DNA of 64,000 nucleotides, from assembly GCA_025062325.1 (NCBI GenBank), contig JANXAL010000020.1, positions 1 through 64,000 of the forward strand. The letters run 5' to 3'. This DNA comes from Roseiflexus sp. GTDB taxonomy: Bacteria; Chloroflexota; Chloroflexia; Chloroflexales; Roseiflexaceae. The notes beneath the pieces were generated by a model, which was not told the origin of the DNA, ran no database searches, and was given only the letters and a program-made list of their open reading frames with translations. The position numbers and the translations under genes are program-made. This document shows, piece after piece, positions 55,701-62,805 of the stretch; position 1 is the first letter of the stretch, and the number at the start of each line of letters is the position of its first letter.

Positions 55701-58328
55701 GTGCTGTTCGAGACGGTCAGTCGCATCACGCTCTACAGCCGACGCGGCGACCTGGCATATCACCTGCGCCGTCGCCTGCCCGACAAAGCATCGCCGCCGC
55801 CGCAACCCGCCACACTGCCGCTCGATAGCGAACCGTTGCCGCCAGAAGACTTGACGCTGGCGACGGAGTACGGTGGGTTCACATCCGATGGGCGCGAATA
55901 TGTGATCGAGGTGACGCCTGGCAACCCAACGCCGCTGCCCTGGGTGAACGTTGTTGCCAATCCAAACGCCGGGTTTATCGTCTCGGAAAGCGGCAGCGGC
56001 TACACATGGGCGGAGAACAGCCGCGAAAACCGCCTGACGCCCTGGTCAAACGACCCGGTCAGCGACCCGCCTGGCGAAGCGCTCTACCTGCGCGACGAAA
56101 TCAGCGGCGCGCTCTGGTCGCCGCTGCCGCGTCCCTGCGGCGCCGGTCGTACGCGCGTCTGCCACGGGATGGGATACACCCGCTTCCTGCAACGGTACGA
56201 CGGCATCGAGAGCGAAACGACCCTCAGCGTTGCACCCGACGACCCGGTGAAGATCGTCCGGCTGCGCCTGCGCAATCGGTCTGACCGCGAGCGCCGCTTG
56301 AGCGCAACGATGTATGTCGAATGGGTGCTGGGCGTGCTGCGTGACCAGACGGCGCTGTTCATCGTAACCTCGACGATGCCGGAACTGAGTGCGCTGCTGG
56401 CGCGCAACACCTACAGCCACGATTTCGCCGGGCGCGTCGCCTTTCTGGCGTGTAGCGAGCCGGAGGCGCTCTTCTGCGGCGATCGGGCGGCGTTCATCGG
56501 GCGCAATGGCGACCTGGCGCGACCAATTGCGCTAGCTGGCGACCACGACGGCGCCTTCGATCATCGCATTGGTGCGGGGTTCGATCCGTGCGGCGTCGTT
56601 TCAGCGCGGCTGACTCTCGCACCTGGCGAGGAGCGCGATGTCGTCTTCCTCCTGGGGCAGGGCGCGAACGAAGAGGAAGCGACCCGCCTGATCGCCCGCT
56701 ACCGCGACCCTGCCGCTGCTGCGGGCGCAATCGCAGCAACCATTGCTCGCTGGCGCGACCTGGTCAGCCGACTCCAGGTGCGCACCCCCGACCCGGCGCT
56801 CGATGTGCTGCTCAACGGCTGGCTCATCTACCAGACCCTCGCCTGCCGTATCTGGGGACGTTCGGCGTTCTACCAGTCGGGCGGGGCGTATGGCTTCCGC
56901 GACCAGTTGCAGGATGTGATGGCGCTGATGATGATCGAGCCGTCAATTGCGCGCGAACATATCCTGCGCGCCGCGGCGCGGCAGTTCGTCGAGGGCGACG
57001 TGCAGCACTGGTGGCATCCGCCGCTGGGGCGCGGCATCCGCACTGCGTTCTCTGACGACTACCTGTGGCTGCCGTTTGTGGTGTGTCAGTATGTTGACAC
57101 GACTGGCGACGATGCGCTGCTCGACGCAGTGGCGCCCTATATCAAAGGGCGACCGCTGGCAGAGAACGAAGCCGAGTACTACGATCTGCCCGAACCGGCG
57201 AATGAGTACGGCAGCATCTACGACCACTGCACGCGCGCCATTGATCGGGCGTTGACGCGCATGGGAGCGCACGGATTGCCGCTCATGGGGTCGGGCGACT
57301 GGAACGACGGCATGAATCTGGTCGGACACGAGGGGCGTGGCGAGAGCGTCTGGGTTGCCTGGTTCTTGATCGTGATCCTGAATCGCTTTGCGCCAATTGC
57401 TGAACAGCGGCGCGATGTCGGACGCGCAGCGCGCTACCGCGCTGAGGCGCGCCGCCTCAGCGAGGCGATAGATCGCCATGCCTGGGACGGTGAGTGGTAT
57501 CTGCGCGCCTTCTACGACGACGGCACGCCGCTTGGCTCGTCGCGTGATGAAGAGTGTCGCATCGATTCGTTGAGTCAGTCGTGGGCAGTCATTGCCGGAA
57601 CCGCCGATTCGGTGCGCGCGCGACGGGCAATGGAGGCGGTCGATGCGCACCTGGTTGACCGCGAAACCGGCATCATCAAACTGTTCACTCCGCCCTTCGA
57701 TCAGACCCCACGCAACCCCGGCTACATCAAGGGGTACGTCCCGGGCGTGCGCGAAAACGGCGGGCAGTACACCCACGCTGCCATCTGGGTTGCCTGGGCA
57801 TGGACGCTGCTCGGCGACCATGCGCGTGCTGGTGAACTGCTGCGCATGCTCAACCCGCTGCGCCACGCGCAGCAGAATGGGCGCGTGTATGCGGTTGAAC
57901 CCTATGTCATTGCTGCCGACATCTACGCCGCGCCGCAGCACCTGGGGCGCGGCGGCTGGACGTGGTACACCGGTTCGGCGGCATGGTTCTACCGGCTCGG
58001 CATTGAGCGCATCCTGGGCATCCAGCGTCACGGCGATCACCTGACCCTGACACCTTGCCTGCCCCCCGACTGGCCAGGGTACGAAGCGCGGTACCGCTGC
58101 GGTTCGAGCGATTACCACATTGTCGTCGAACGGAGCAGCGGCGATAGCTATGAGCTGACGATTGACGGCGAACCTGTGAGCGACATGCACATCCCGCTGC
58201 ACGACGACGGGCGCGAACACATCGTCCGGCTGGTGTTGCCCGCGTCGGGAGTGGCGACGCCCTCGCGCGATGGCAGATGGGTGACAACGGAGCCAGTGGA
58301 GCGATCCGGGCGCGACGTGCGTGAATAG
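49716..58328 (+). CDS. Cyclic beta-1,2-glucan synthase-like protein (GT84-GH94)
   Basis: 2870 aa, the size of NdvB/ChvB. Residues about 100-450 are the N-terminal helical domain (YYHQLPKL). A membrane-bound GT84 glycosyltransferase follows, with DAD at 651-653 and HRWVRGDWQ near 800; hydrophobic helices lie near 450-500 and 840-1010. A glycoamylase-like domain is at about 1340-1500 (NYPETLLDATYRG), two GH94 beta-sandwich domains follow, and the GH94 phosphorylase barrel is at the end with GDWNDGMN from 2527. The family makes osmoregulated cyclic glucans in Proteobacteria; GH94 controls ring size. The start is ATG 49716, 8 nt after CGGAG. Unusual in Chloroflexota-like DNA, though homologues are widespread. 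Confidence 0.92.
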   Translation: MNLATFASDLVRRFASLATAVQHAFPPLRQRPPLSDRPIRGVILTTEQLEARARTLAADHIVVMQPGKARALLASVDRNHRLLQLAYQTLAADAAQRQPLTPAAAWLVDNYHVIVGQIREIRQDLPGGYYHQLPKLKGGPHNGKPRVYAMALELVEHTDGRIDLEQLTRFVLAYEAVAPLSIGEIWAIPIMLRVSLIQNLGRLARLMLDERRLRLEGATWAERILAQKDVGSFEGNTAFRQLARAYPQLPLPLAVELIQRLRSQEGEFDIAQLMVWLEQQPSIPYNTAEEIILAEQRRQSANQVSVANTITSMRTMDAVDWPDWFERVSLVEQVLRQDPAGAYGQSTFATRDRYRHELERMSRRSGLSEDAIARRLVRIAARAQEEGRPLRETHIGYYLVDEGRTMFEAALGCRLTPGEVVQRAVLRHPEAVYLGAIAAGTVAITAAGWRFARSGGVRAQSDASPILTATLSLTAVLPAFALTKELVDRAVTRLIPPRVLPRLDFRNGIPRELRTMVVVPTLLLTPDSIRTQIESLEVLALANQDPHLHFALLTDFADAPQPHMPEDETLLSLAVERIKALNERYGSDRFFLLHRRRVWNERQGCWMGWERKRGKLEEFNLLLAGAKNTTYEMFIGDLSVLPQVRYVITLDADTQLPRDAARALVGTLAHPLNQAVIDPQTRRVVKGYGILQPRVGIDLPSALRSRFARISSGNVGVDPYTTAVSDVYMDLFGEGIFAGKGIYDPVAMREALHDRFPENTLLSHDLIEGCYARAALLSDVELLDSYPTTYAAYSARQHRWVRGDWQIARWLLPRVPRASGGYAPNVLPLISRFKIADNLRRSLTPPATLALLLAGWFALPGRPAVWTLLALGHYLAPLTFAILNTRLVPVNWRYLHISLIVAVENLRWPALQLLLNVAMLPDQAWLNLDAIARTLWRMGVTHRRMLEWETAAQAQRRLTNSFDYLLKRMGPSAVAFLALAAARSERLSDAWLPALPVALSWVAAPFFARWLDQEYVPRRIEPLSAEDRRMLRRVARATWAYFDRFVVPEQNFLAPDNFQETPRPAVAERTSPTNIGLQLLSDLAAVDFGYLGVRSLVERLGRVFETIQRMERFRGHLYNWYDTRTLHPLPPLYVSTVDSGNLAGHLLALRQGLLALLERPPYGPWIIEGLRDILEIIQERLPSDARGRTSLVALLQALDATPNTMEGYRARLLQAADLAIILARETRVAEWAEALARQAYSLLDDLPHDGKLAAPEDPQFRAAVERLSNMCIDLIAGMDFRFLYDERRRLFAIGYNVSEGRRDNSYYDLLASEARLASFIAIALGEVPQEHWFYIGRKISPAVATPTLLAWSGTMFEYLMPLLVMRNYPETLLDATYRGAVERQIAYAAERGIPWGISESAFNLRDSQMNYQYRAFGVPGLGLQSGLANDLVVAPYATLLALQVAPAEAVANLRTLMEYGAFGNYGFYEAIDFTPARLPPGAKSAVVQTYMVHHQGMGLLAIDNALNDNIMQRRFHAEPIVQATELLLQEKIPADRPLPLPQESAVSEIAVTPDIVLERHFTTPHTAVPYTYMLSNGVLTSIVTNAGGGGCRYTLPERTTSIAVTRWRPDPTRDASGSFIYVRDVRSGVTWSPTYQPLRTLGDDYRVTYGAGRVEFRQQYAGIDTRLEITVSPEDNVEVRMLTLVNLTAQPRELEITSYAEIALAPDAADAAHPVFSNLFVETAFDPQSEALLATRRPRAPTDERLWAAQAIGVRGRTLGEVEYETNRLTFIGRGRDPSHPQALNRPLNGSVGAVLDPIFSQRRRVRIVPGGQAQVILTLAVAATREDALRLAAHYCDAAIAMRAFDMARTQAQVELMHLGIDADQAHQFQRLASLALLPDPARRTAAETLARNTKGQPGLWAYGVSGDYPIVVGRIAPTSDTSLARALIQAHEYWRLKGTLIELVLLVEDSADYRQERYEQVMTLVRSSRSSRWLNQRGGLFVLRTGVMPEADQVLFETVSRITLYSRRGDLAYHLRRRLPDKASPPPQPATLPLDSEPLPPEDLTLATEYGGFTSDGREYVIEVTPGNPTPLPWVNVVANPNAGFIVSESGSGYTWAENSRENRLTPWSNDPVSDPPGEALYLRDEISGALWSPLPRPCGAGRTRVCHGMGYTRFLQRYDGIESETTLSVAPDDPVKIVRLRLRNRSDRERRLSATMYVEWVLGVLRDQTALFIVTSTMPELSALLARNTYSHDFAGRVAFLACSEPEALFCGDRAAFIGRNGDLARPIALAGDHDGAFDHRIGAGFDPCGVVSARLTLAPGEERDVVFLLGQGANEEEATRLIARYRDPAAAAGAIAATIARWRDLVSRLQVRTPDPALDVLLNGWLIYQTLACRIWGRSAFYQSGGAYGFRDQLQDVMALMMIEPSIAREHILRAAARQFVEGDVQHWWHPPLGRGIRTAFSDDYLWLPFVVCQYVDTTGDDALLDAVAPYIKGRPLAENEAEYYDLPEPANEYGSIYDHCTRAIDRALTRMGAHGLPLMGSGDWNDGMNLVGHEGRGESVWVAWFLIVILNRFAPIAEQRRDVGRAARYRAEARRLSEAIDRHAWDGEWYLRAFYDDGTPLGSSRDEECRIDSLSQSWAVIAGTADSVRARRAMEAVDAHLVDRETGIIKLFTPPFDQTPRNPGYIKGYVPGVRENGGQYTHAAIWVAWAWTLLGDHARAGELLRMLNPLRHAQQNGRVYAVEPYVIAADIYAAPQHLGRGGWTWYTGSAAWFYRLGIERILGIQRHGDHLTLTPCLPPDWPGYEARYRCGSSDYHIVVERSSGDSYELTIDGEPVSDMHIPLHDDGREHIVRLVLPASGVATPSRDGRWVTTEPVERSGRDVRE

Positions 58329-58543
58329 CACACGGATTCACACGGATGCGGCGGATGGACACGGATTCTGGTGTGAGGGCGACCGATCCGCGAAAATCCG
58401 TCCCGATCCGTGTCAATCCATGTGCTCCCAAATGTAACCTGAAGAGCACACGGATGCACACGGATGCGACGGATGGACACGGATTCTGATGTGAGGGCGA
58501 CCGATCGTGAAAATCCGTCCCGATCTGCGTGCTCTCTACCGCA
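58329..58543. repeat. Duplicated cacggatg intergenic repeat
   Basis: Two units of about 95-100 bp (58328-58429 and 58447-58540) agree at most positions: AGCACACGGAT, CACACGGATGCG, CGGATGGACACGGATTCTG, TGTGAGGGCGACCGATC, AAAATCCGTCCCGATC and GTGCTC. Each unit starts with AGCACACGG and ends with a TGTGCTC-like inverse. Fills the gap between the glucan synthase gene and the Uma2 remnant. Noncoding. Confidence 0.85.
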
Positions 58544-58996
58544 TCAAGGACGAGGGGGAAACAGGCGATCAACAGCGATTTCGATCCGCGGCAGCGTTTC
58601 CGCACGCAGGATGCTGCCGCTCCGATATGTTTGAACCTGCGTGTACTGACCTTCTGCCGGGCGGGTGTACTGCTCGACCGCCTGCTGACGCACGTCAATG
58701 ATCCACACTTCGACAATCGCCGCCTGAGCATACAGCGGGAGTTTCACGGTGCGATCATAGTCGAGCGAGGTATCCGCGACTTCGATGATCAACAGCACAT
58801 CCTGCGCGCACGGCAGCGTCTCCTCGTAGTCGCCCGGATGAGGACACAGCACGGCAATGTCCGGTTGCACTTCAGTGTCATCGCTCAGGCGCACGCTATT
58901 TTGCACGCTCACAATCGCATCGTCGCCCGCTGCGGGCAACAGGAGGCGATTCAGCCGGTTGACGACCGCCATATGCGGCGGACCGATCGGACTCAT
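58544..58996 (-). pseudogene. Uma2 family endonuclease-fold protein lacking its N-terminus
   Basis: About 150 codons from an internal ATG match Uma2 (DUF820): MSPIGPPHMAVV, VQPDIAVLCP, LIIEVADTSLDYDRTVKLPLYAQ and VEVWIIDVRQQ, i.e. the D, ExA and K of the PD-(D/E)XK fold are kept. The usual first 50 residues (with the ELIDGEI block) are missing; only IYR remains and the frame upstream (to 59179) reads unrelated sequence. It is therefore probably a 5'-truncated gene; it could still make a shortened protein. Confidence 0.7.
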
Positions 58997-59181
58997 ACGA
59001 TAGATCGCGGCTGCCAGCGCCAACAGCGCCAGCGGTGCGCCGTGGCATTCGGCGCTGCTGTATTTCGCCGCTGCCCGATCATCAACGATGATGATTCCGC
59101 AGACCTTTGCCGGTTCCTCCCAGATGTGAGCGAGACACTCACGCTCCCAGGAGCGCCATGATGAGCGAACAGTCAGCACTC

Positions 59182-59342
59182 GTCTCTCATCACTCGCCCC
59201 TCGCCGCTCATCACTCGTCTCCCATCACTCGTCCCTCGCTACTCATCGTTCGTCCCCCACTACTCATCACTCATCACTCGTCACTCGCCACTCATCACTC
59301 GTCCCCCACCACTCATCACTCATCACTCATCACTCGTCCCTC
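59182..59342. repeat. 23 consecutive in-phase heptamers (RTCACTC family)
   Basis: From 59182 to 59342 the DNA divides into 23 words of exactly 7 bases without a slip. ATCACTC occurs nine times and the others are variants (GTCCCTC, GTCCCCC, GCCACTC, ACCACTC, GCTACTC, ATCGTTC and others). All end in C, position 1 is always A or G. The array stops about 70 nt before the MBL gene start. Confidence 0.95.
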
Positions 59343-59410
59343 ATTTGACACCCCTCATCACGATCCGCTAAGATGCAGAGGCACACGGTCTTTGCTCAAG
59401 CGGAGCGCCT

Positions 59411-60028
59411 ATGGAATTGCGCACCAGAGCGGTCGGTCCCTGGCCCATGAACAGTTACGCGCTGGTTTGCCCGACGACGCGCCACAGCGTCCTGATCGAT
59501 CCCGGGGCGGAACCGGACGAACTCGCTGCGATGCTCGACGGCACAACGCCAGTTGCCATTCTGCTGACGCATACGCACCCGGATCATATTGGCGCACTCG
59601 AGGAGATGCGCAGCAGGCTCGGTGTACCGGTCTTCGCCCATCCCGGACCCTACGCCGCTGATGGGGAGTTGCGTGTGGATCGAACCCTGGCGCACGGCGA
59701 CGTTGTGACCGTTGGCGCCTCAACGATTCGAGCCTGGCACACTCCCGGTCACACCGCCGATATGGTGTGCTACCTGGTCGATGGCGCACCGATTGCCATC
59801 GTCGGCGATACCCTGTTCGACGGCGGACCGGGGCGCACCTGGTCGGCAGAGGATTTCCGCACCACGCTGGCGACGCTACGCACGATTGTGCTGACCTGGA
59901 GTGATGACACAATCTGCTATCCCGGTCACGGTCCGTCCTTCCGGCTTGGCGACCGGCGCGCCGCTATCGAGCGCTTCCTGGCGCATGCGCCTGAAGGATT
60001 CTTTGGCGATGCAACGTGGGACATGTGA
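59411..60028 (+). CDS. MBL-fold hydrolase (glyoxalase II-like)
   Basis: 205 aa. Metal motif THTHPDHIG near 56-64, then TPGHTADMVCY, GDTLFDGGPG and PGHGPSF, the complete set of the hydroxyacylglutathione hydrolase-like branch. A compact size without the C-terminal helical domain of GloB fits the YcbL-like group. It starts a same-strand series with PrsW (9-nt gap), Uma2 (4-bp overlap) and AguB/AguA. Substrate unknown, probably a thioester. Confidence 0.9.
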   Translation: MELRTRAVGPWPMNSYALVCPTTRHSVLIDPGAEPDELAAMLDGTTPVAILLTHTHPDHIGALEEMRSRLGVPVFAHPGPYAADGELRVDRTLAHGDVVTVGASTIRAWHTPGHTADMVCYLVDGAPIAIVGDTLFDGGPGRTWSAEDFRTTLATLRTIVLTWSDDTICYPGHGPSFRLGDRRAAIERFLAHAPEGFFGDATWDM

Positions 60029-60037
60029 GAGGAGGCT

Positions 60038-61273
60038 ATGCCCGCTTCGGCAAAACTGGTTGCACGCGCAATGGTCGGGTCTCCCATCGCGCGGCCGTTT
60101 GGGGGATGTCTGTTCGTCGCAGGAATGCTGGCGCTGCTCGGCTTTGCCTTCCTGGGGCACCTGGCGCTCTGGATACTGGAGCCATTGACGCGGGTCGGCG
60201 TCTTCCTGACCGGCGTCCTGATCGGCACGGTCGCATCGCTGCCGCTCCTGGCGTTGCTCCGCTGGCTCGACCGGCGCGAGCGCGAGTCGCTCTGGCTGGC
60301 AATCGGCGCGGTCGTGTGGGGCGCCGTTATCAGCACCGGTCTATCTGCAATCTTCAATGCGCTTGGTTTTGGCTTTATCACTGTCGGACTGGAGATTGTC
60401 GGCGGGGTCGACTCCGAACTGCTAGGACAATTGCTCGCGGCGGCGCTGGTCGCTCCGCCGGTCGAAGAGGCGTTCAAAGGACTGGCGATCCTGGTGCTCT
60501 TCTGGTTTCTGCGCGCTGAGTTCGACAATGTGCGCGACGGCATCATCTACGGCGCGCTGGTCGGCGTCGGGTTCAATATTGCCGAGTACGCGCTCTATGT
60601 GATGCAGGGGTACGCAGAAAGCGGCGTAGCGCCGTTCGCTGAGCAGTTCGCTGGTCGGTTCGTCTTTCTCGGTTTCAACGGACATATGCTGTGGAGCGCA
60701 ATCTGCGGCGCTGGCGTCGGGTTTGCGCGCCAGTCGACCGGCGACGGCTGCACCACGCTGGGAGCGCCGGTCGCCGGATACCTTGCAGCGGTCTTCGGGC
60801 ACGCGCTCAACAACTCGGTCGGCGTGTTCCTTCTCGCTGTCATTCTCGTGATGATGGGGTATGATGTCGAAAGCGGGCTGATGAGCATCCCGCCGTTTGC
60901 GCTCTGGACGGCGGCGGCTGTCATGAATGTGCTGGTGCAGGGCGTGTTCTACATTGCCCTACTGGTGTTGCTGGCGCTGACCTCGCGCTGGGAGCGGGAC
61001 GTGATCCGCACCTATCTGGCGGACGAAGTCGGCATCAGCGTTACGCCTGAAGAGTATAACGCGATTGTGAATGATCGCATGTTTGGCGCGCTGGGGAGCC
61101 GCGGCGTTCCGTGGCGGCTGGCGCTGGCGCAGAACGAACTGGCGTTCCGCAAATGGCATGTCGCGCGTGAAGGCGGCAACCCGGCGACCGATCCGCTGGT
61201 CGCGGCATGGCGCCAGGATATTGCGACTCTGCGTGAAGAGTGGCTGCGTTCCAAACGAGCGAGGCAGGCATGA
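60038..61273 (+). CDS. PrsW-family intramembrane metalloprotease
   Basis: 411 aa with about eight to nine hydrophobic helices. The family motifs are in order: EEAFKG (Glu143-Glu144), NVRDGIIYGALVGVGFNIAEY, FNGHMLWS and FGHALNNS near 250. In Bacillus, PrsW cuts the anti-sigma factor RsiW; the target here is unknown and no sigma/anti-sigma gene is adjacent. The soluble C-terminal 90 residues (from SRWERDVIR) are cytoplasmic-like and specific to this protein. GAGAGGAGG precedes the ATG. Confidence 0.9.
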   Translation: MPASAKLVARAMVGSPIARPFGGCLFVAGMLALLGFAFLGHLALWILEPLTRVGVFLTGVLIGTVASLPLLALLRWLDRRERESLWLAIGAVVWGAVISTGLSAIFNALGFGFITVGLEIVGGVDSELLGQLLAAALVAPPVEEAFKGLAILVLFWFLRAEFDNVRDGIIYGALVGVGFNIAEYALYVMQGYAESGVAPFAEQFAGRFVFLGFNGHMLWSAICGAGVGFARQSTGDGCTTLGAPVAGYLAAVFGHALNNSVGVFLLAVILVMMGYDVESGLMSIPPFALWTAAAVMNVLVQGVFYIALLVLLALTSRWERDVIRTYLADEVGISVTPEEYNAIVNDRMFGALGSRGVPWRLALAQNELAFRKWHVAREGGNPATDPLVAAWRQDIATLREEWLRSKRARQA

Positions 61274-61884
61274 CTGTCGATACCGATCAGCGTCTTGCGC
61301 TGGCGATGACCATCCCGGCAGCACCGGTCTGGCGGTTGAGTCTTGAACAGTACCATCGCATGATCCAGACCGGCATCCTCACCGATGATGATCCCGTCGA
61401 GTTTCTCGAAGGGTTGCTGGTGACGAAAACGCCCAAAAATCCGTCGCACAGCCTTGCGACCCATCTGACGCACAACGCGCTCGCGCAGGTTGTGCCAGCG
61501 CAGTGGTATGTCGATGCGCAGGAGCCGTTCACTGCCGACGACAGCGAACCGGAACCGGATGTTCTGGTCGTTCGCGGCGAGCGCCGTCAGTACCGCGACC
61601 GCCATCCGCAGGCGCAGGATGTTGCGCTGGTTGTAGAAGTGGCCGATACGACGCTTCAGCGCGATCGAACCCTGAAGAAGCGAATTTGTGCCCGCGCGAT
61701 GATTCCAGCGTACTGGATCATCAATCTTGTCGAACGCAAAGTCGAATGGTATGCATACCCTTCGGTTTCCGCAGGCGAAGCCGATTACGCAGAGCATCAC
61801 GATGTCGCCGAGGGCGAGGTAATCCCGGTCGTTCTCGACGGCGCGGAGATCGCGCGTCTCCCGGTGCGCGACCTGTTGCCCTGA
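61270..61884 (+). CDS. Uma2 family endonuclease-fold protein
   Basis: 204 aa and complete, unlike the copy at 58544. N-terminal LSLEQYHRMIQTGILTDDDPVEFLEG, then EPEPDVLVV with Asp97, LVVEVADTTLQRDRTLKK with Glu123 and Lys136/137, and PAYWIINLVERKVEWY. This is the PD-(D/E)XK core of Uma2; family function is not established. Its ATG overlaps the PrsW stop codon (ATGA), so the two are translationally coupled. Confidence 0.92.
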   Translation: MTVDTDQRLALAMTIPAAPVWRLSLEQYHRMIQTGILTDDDPVEFLEGLLVTKTPKNPSHSLATHLTHNALAQVVPAQWYVDAQEPFTADDSEPEPDVLVVRGERRQYRDRHPQAQDVALVVEVADTTLQRDRTLKKRICARAMIPAYWIINLVERKVEWYAYPSVSAGEADYAEHHDVAEGEVIPVVLDGAEIARLPVRDLLP

Positions 61885-61910
61885 CTGTACTTCGCGAAAG
61901 TGAGTAACCA

Positions 61911-62795
61911 ATGTCGCGTCTTGTTTCCGTTGGTCTGGTGCAAATGCGAATGACCGACGATCCGCAGCGCAACTTCGCCGCAGCCGTCGAAGGCATCCGC
62001 GAGGCTGCGGCGCGCGGCGCGCAGATTGTCTGTCTGCCGGAACTGTTTCGTTCGCTCTACTTCTGCCAGAGCGAGGATCACCGTCATTTCGCGCTGGCGG
62101 AGCCGGTTCCCGGTCCGTCCACCGAAGCGCTGAGCGCGCTGGCGCGCGACCTCGGCGTGGTGATCATCGCCAGCCTGTTCGAGAAGCGCGCCGAGGGGTT
62201 GTACCACAACACCGCTGCCGTGATCGACGCCGATGGACGCTACCTGGGCAAGTATCGCAAGATGCACATTCCCGACGATCCGCTCTACTACGAGAAGTTC
62301 TACTTCACCCCCGGCGATCTGGGGTTCAAGGTGTTTGCCACCCGTTATGCGCGCGTTGGCGTCCTCATTTGCTGGGACCAGTGGTACCCCGAAGCGGCGC
62401 GGCTCACGGCGCTGCGCGGCGCCGATATCCTGTTCTACCCGACAGCCATTGGCTGGCATCCGAAAGAGAAGGACGAATACGGCGCGGCGCAGCACGCTAG
62501 TTGGGAGATCATCCAGCGGTCCCACGGCATCGCCAACGGATGTTACGTCGTCAGTGTCAACCGTACCGGGCACGAAGGCGACCCGAACGGCGGCATCGAG
62601 TTCTGGGGGCAGAGTTTCGTTTCCGATCCGTCCGGAACGATCCTGGCAAAGGCGGCGGTTGATCGTCCAGAAGTGCTGGTCGCGCCGATTGACCTGGCAC
62701 GCATTGACGAGCAGCGCACCCACTGGCCCTTCCTGCGCGACCGGCGGATCGATGCGTATGGCGAGATCACCAGGCGCTACATTGATGAGGAGTGA
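61911..62795 (+). CDS. aguB: N-carbamoylputrescine amidase
   Basis: Hydrolyses N-carbamoylputrescine to putrescine, CO2 and ammonia; nitrilase superfamily, 294 aa. Catalytic residues Glu44 (CLPELF), Lys117 (KYRKMHIPDDP) and Cys154 (LICWDQWYPEAARL) are all present, and the YYEKFYFTPGD block is typical of AguB. The agmatine deiminase gene follows after 10 nt, which confirms the assignment. Cytoplasmic polyamine synthesis from arginine-derived agmatine. Confidence 0.96.
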   Translation: MSRLVSVGLVQMRMTDDPQRNFAAAVEGIREAAARGAQIVCLPELFRSLYFCQSEDHRHFALAEPVPGPSTEALSALARDLGVVIIASLFEKRAEGLYHNTAAVIDADGRYLGKYRKMHIPDDPLYYEKFYFTPGDLGFKVFATRYARVGVLICWDQWYPEAARLTALRGADILFYPTAIGWHPKEKDEYGAAQHASWEIIQRSHGIANGCYVVSVNRTGHEGDPNGGIEFWGQSFVSDPSGTILAKAAVDRPEVLVAPIDLARIDEQRTHWPFLRDRRIDAYGEITRRYIDEE

Positions 62796-62805
62796 CGCAG
62801 CGCGT

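Noticed and set aside
56943-58331. 462-codon minus-strand frame at the end of the glucan synthase gene
   Set aside because: Antisense of the GH94 catalytic domain; no recognisable protein features.
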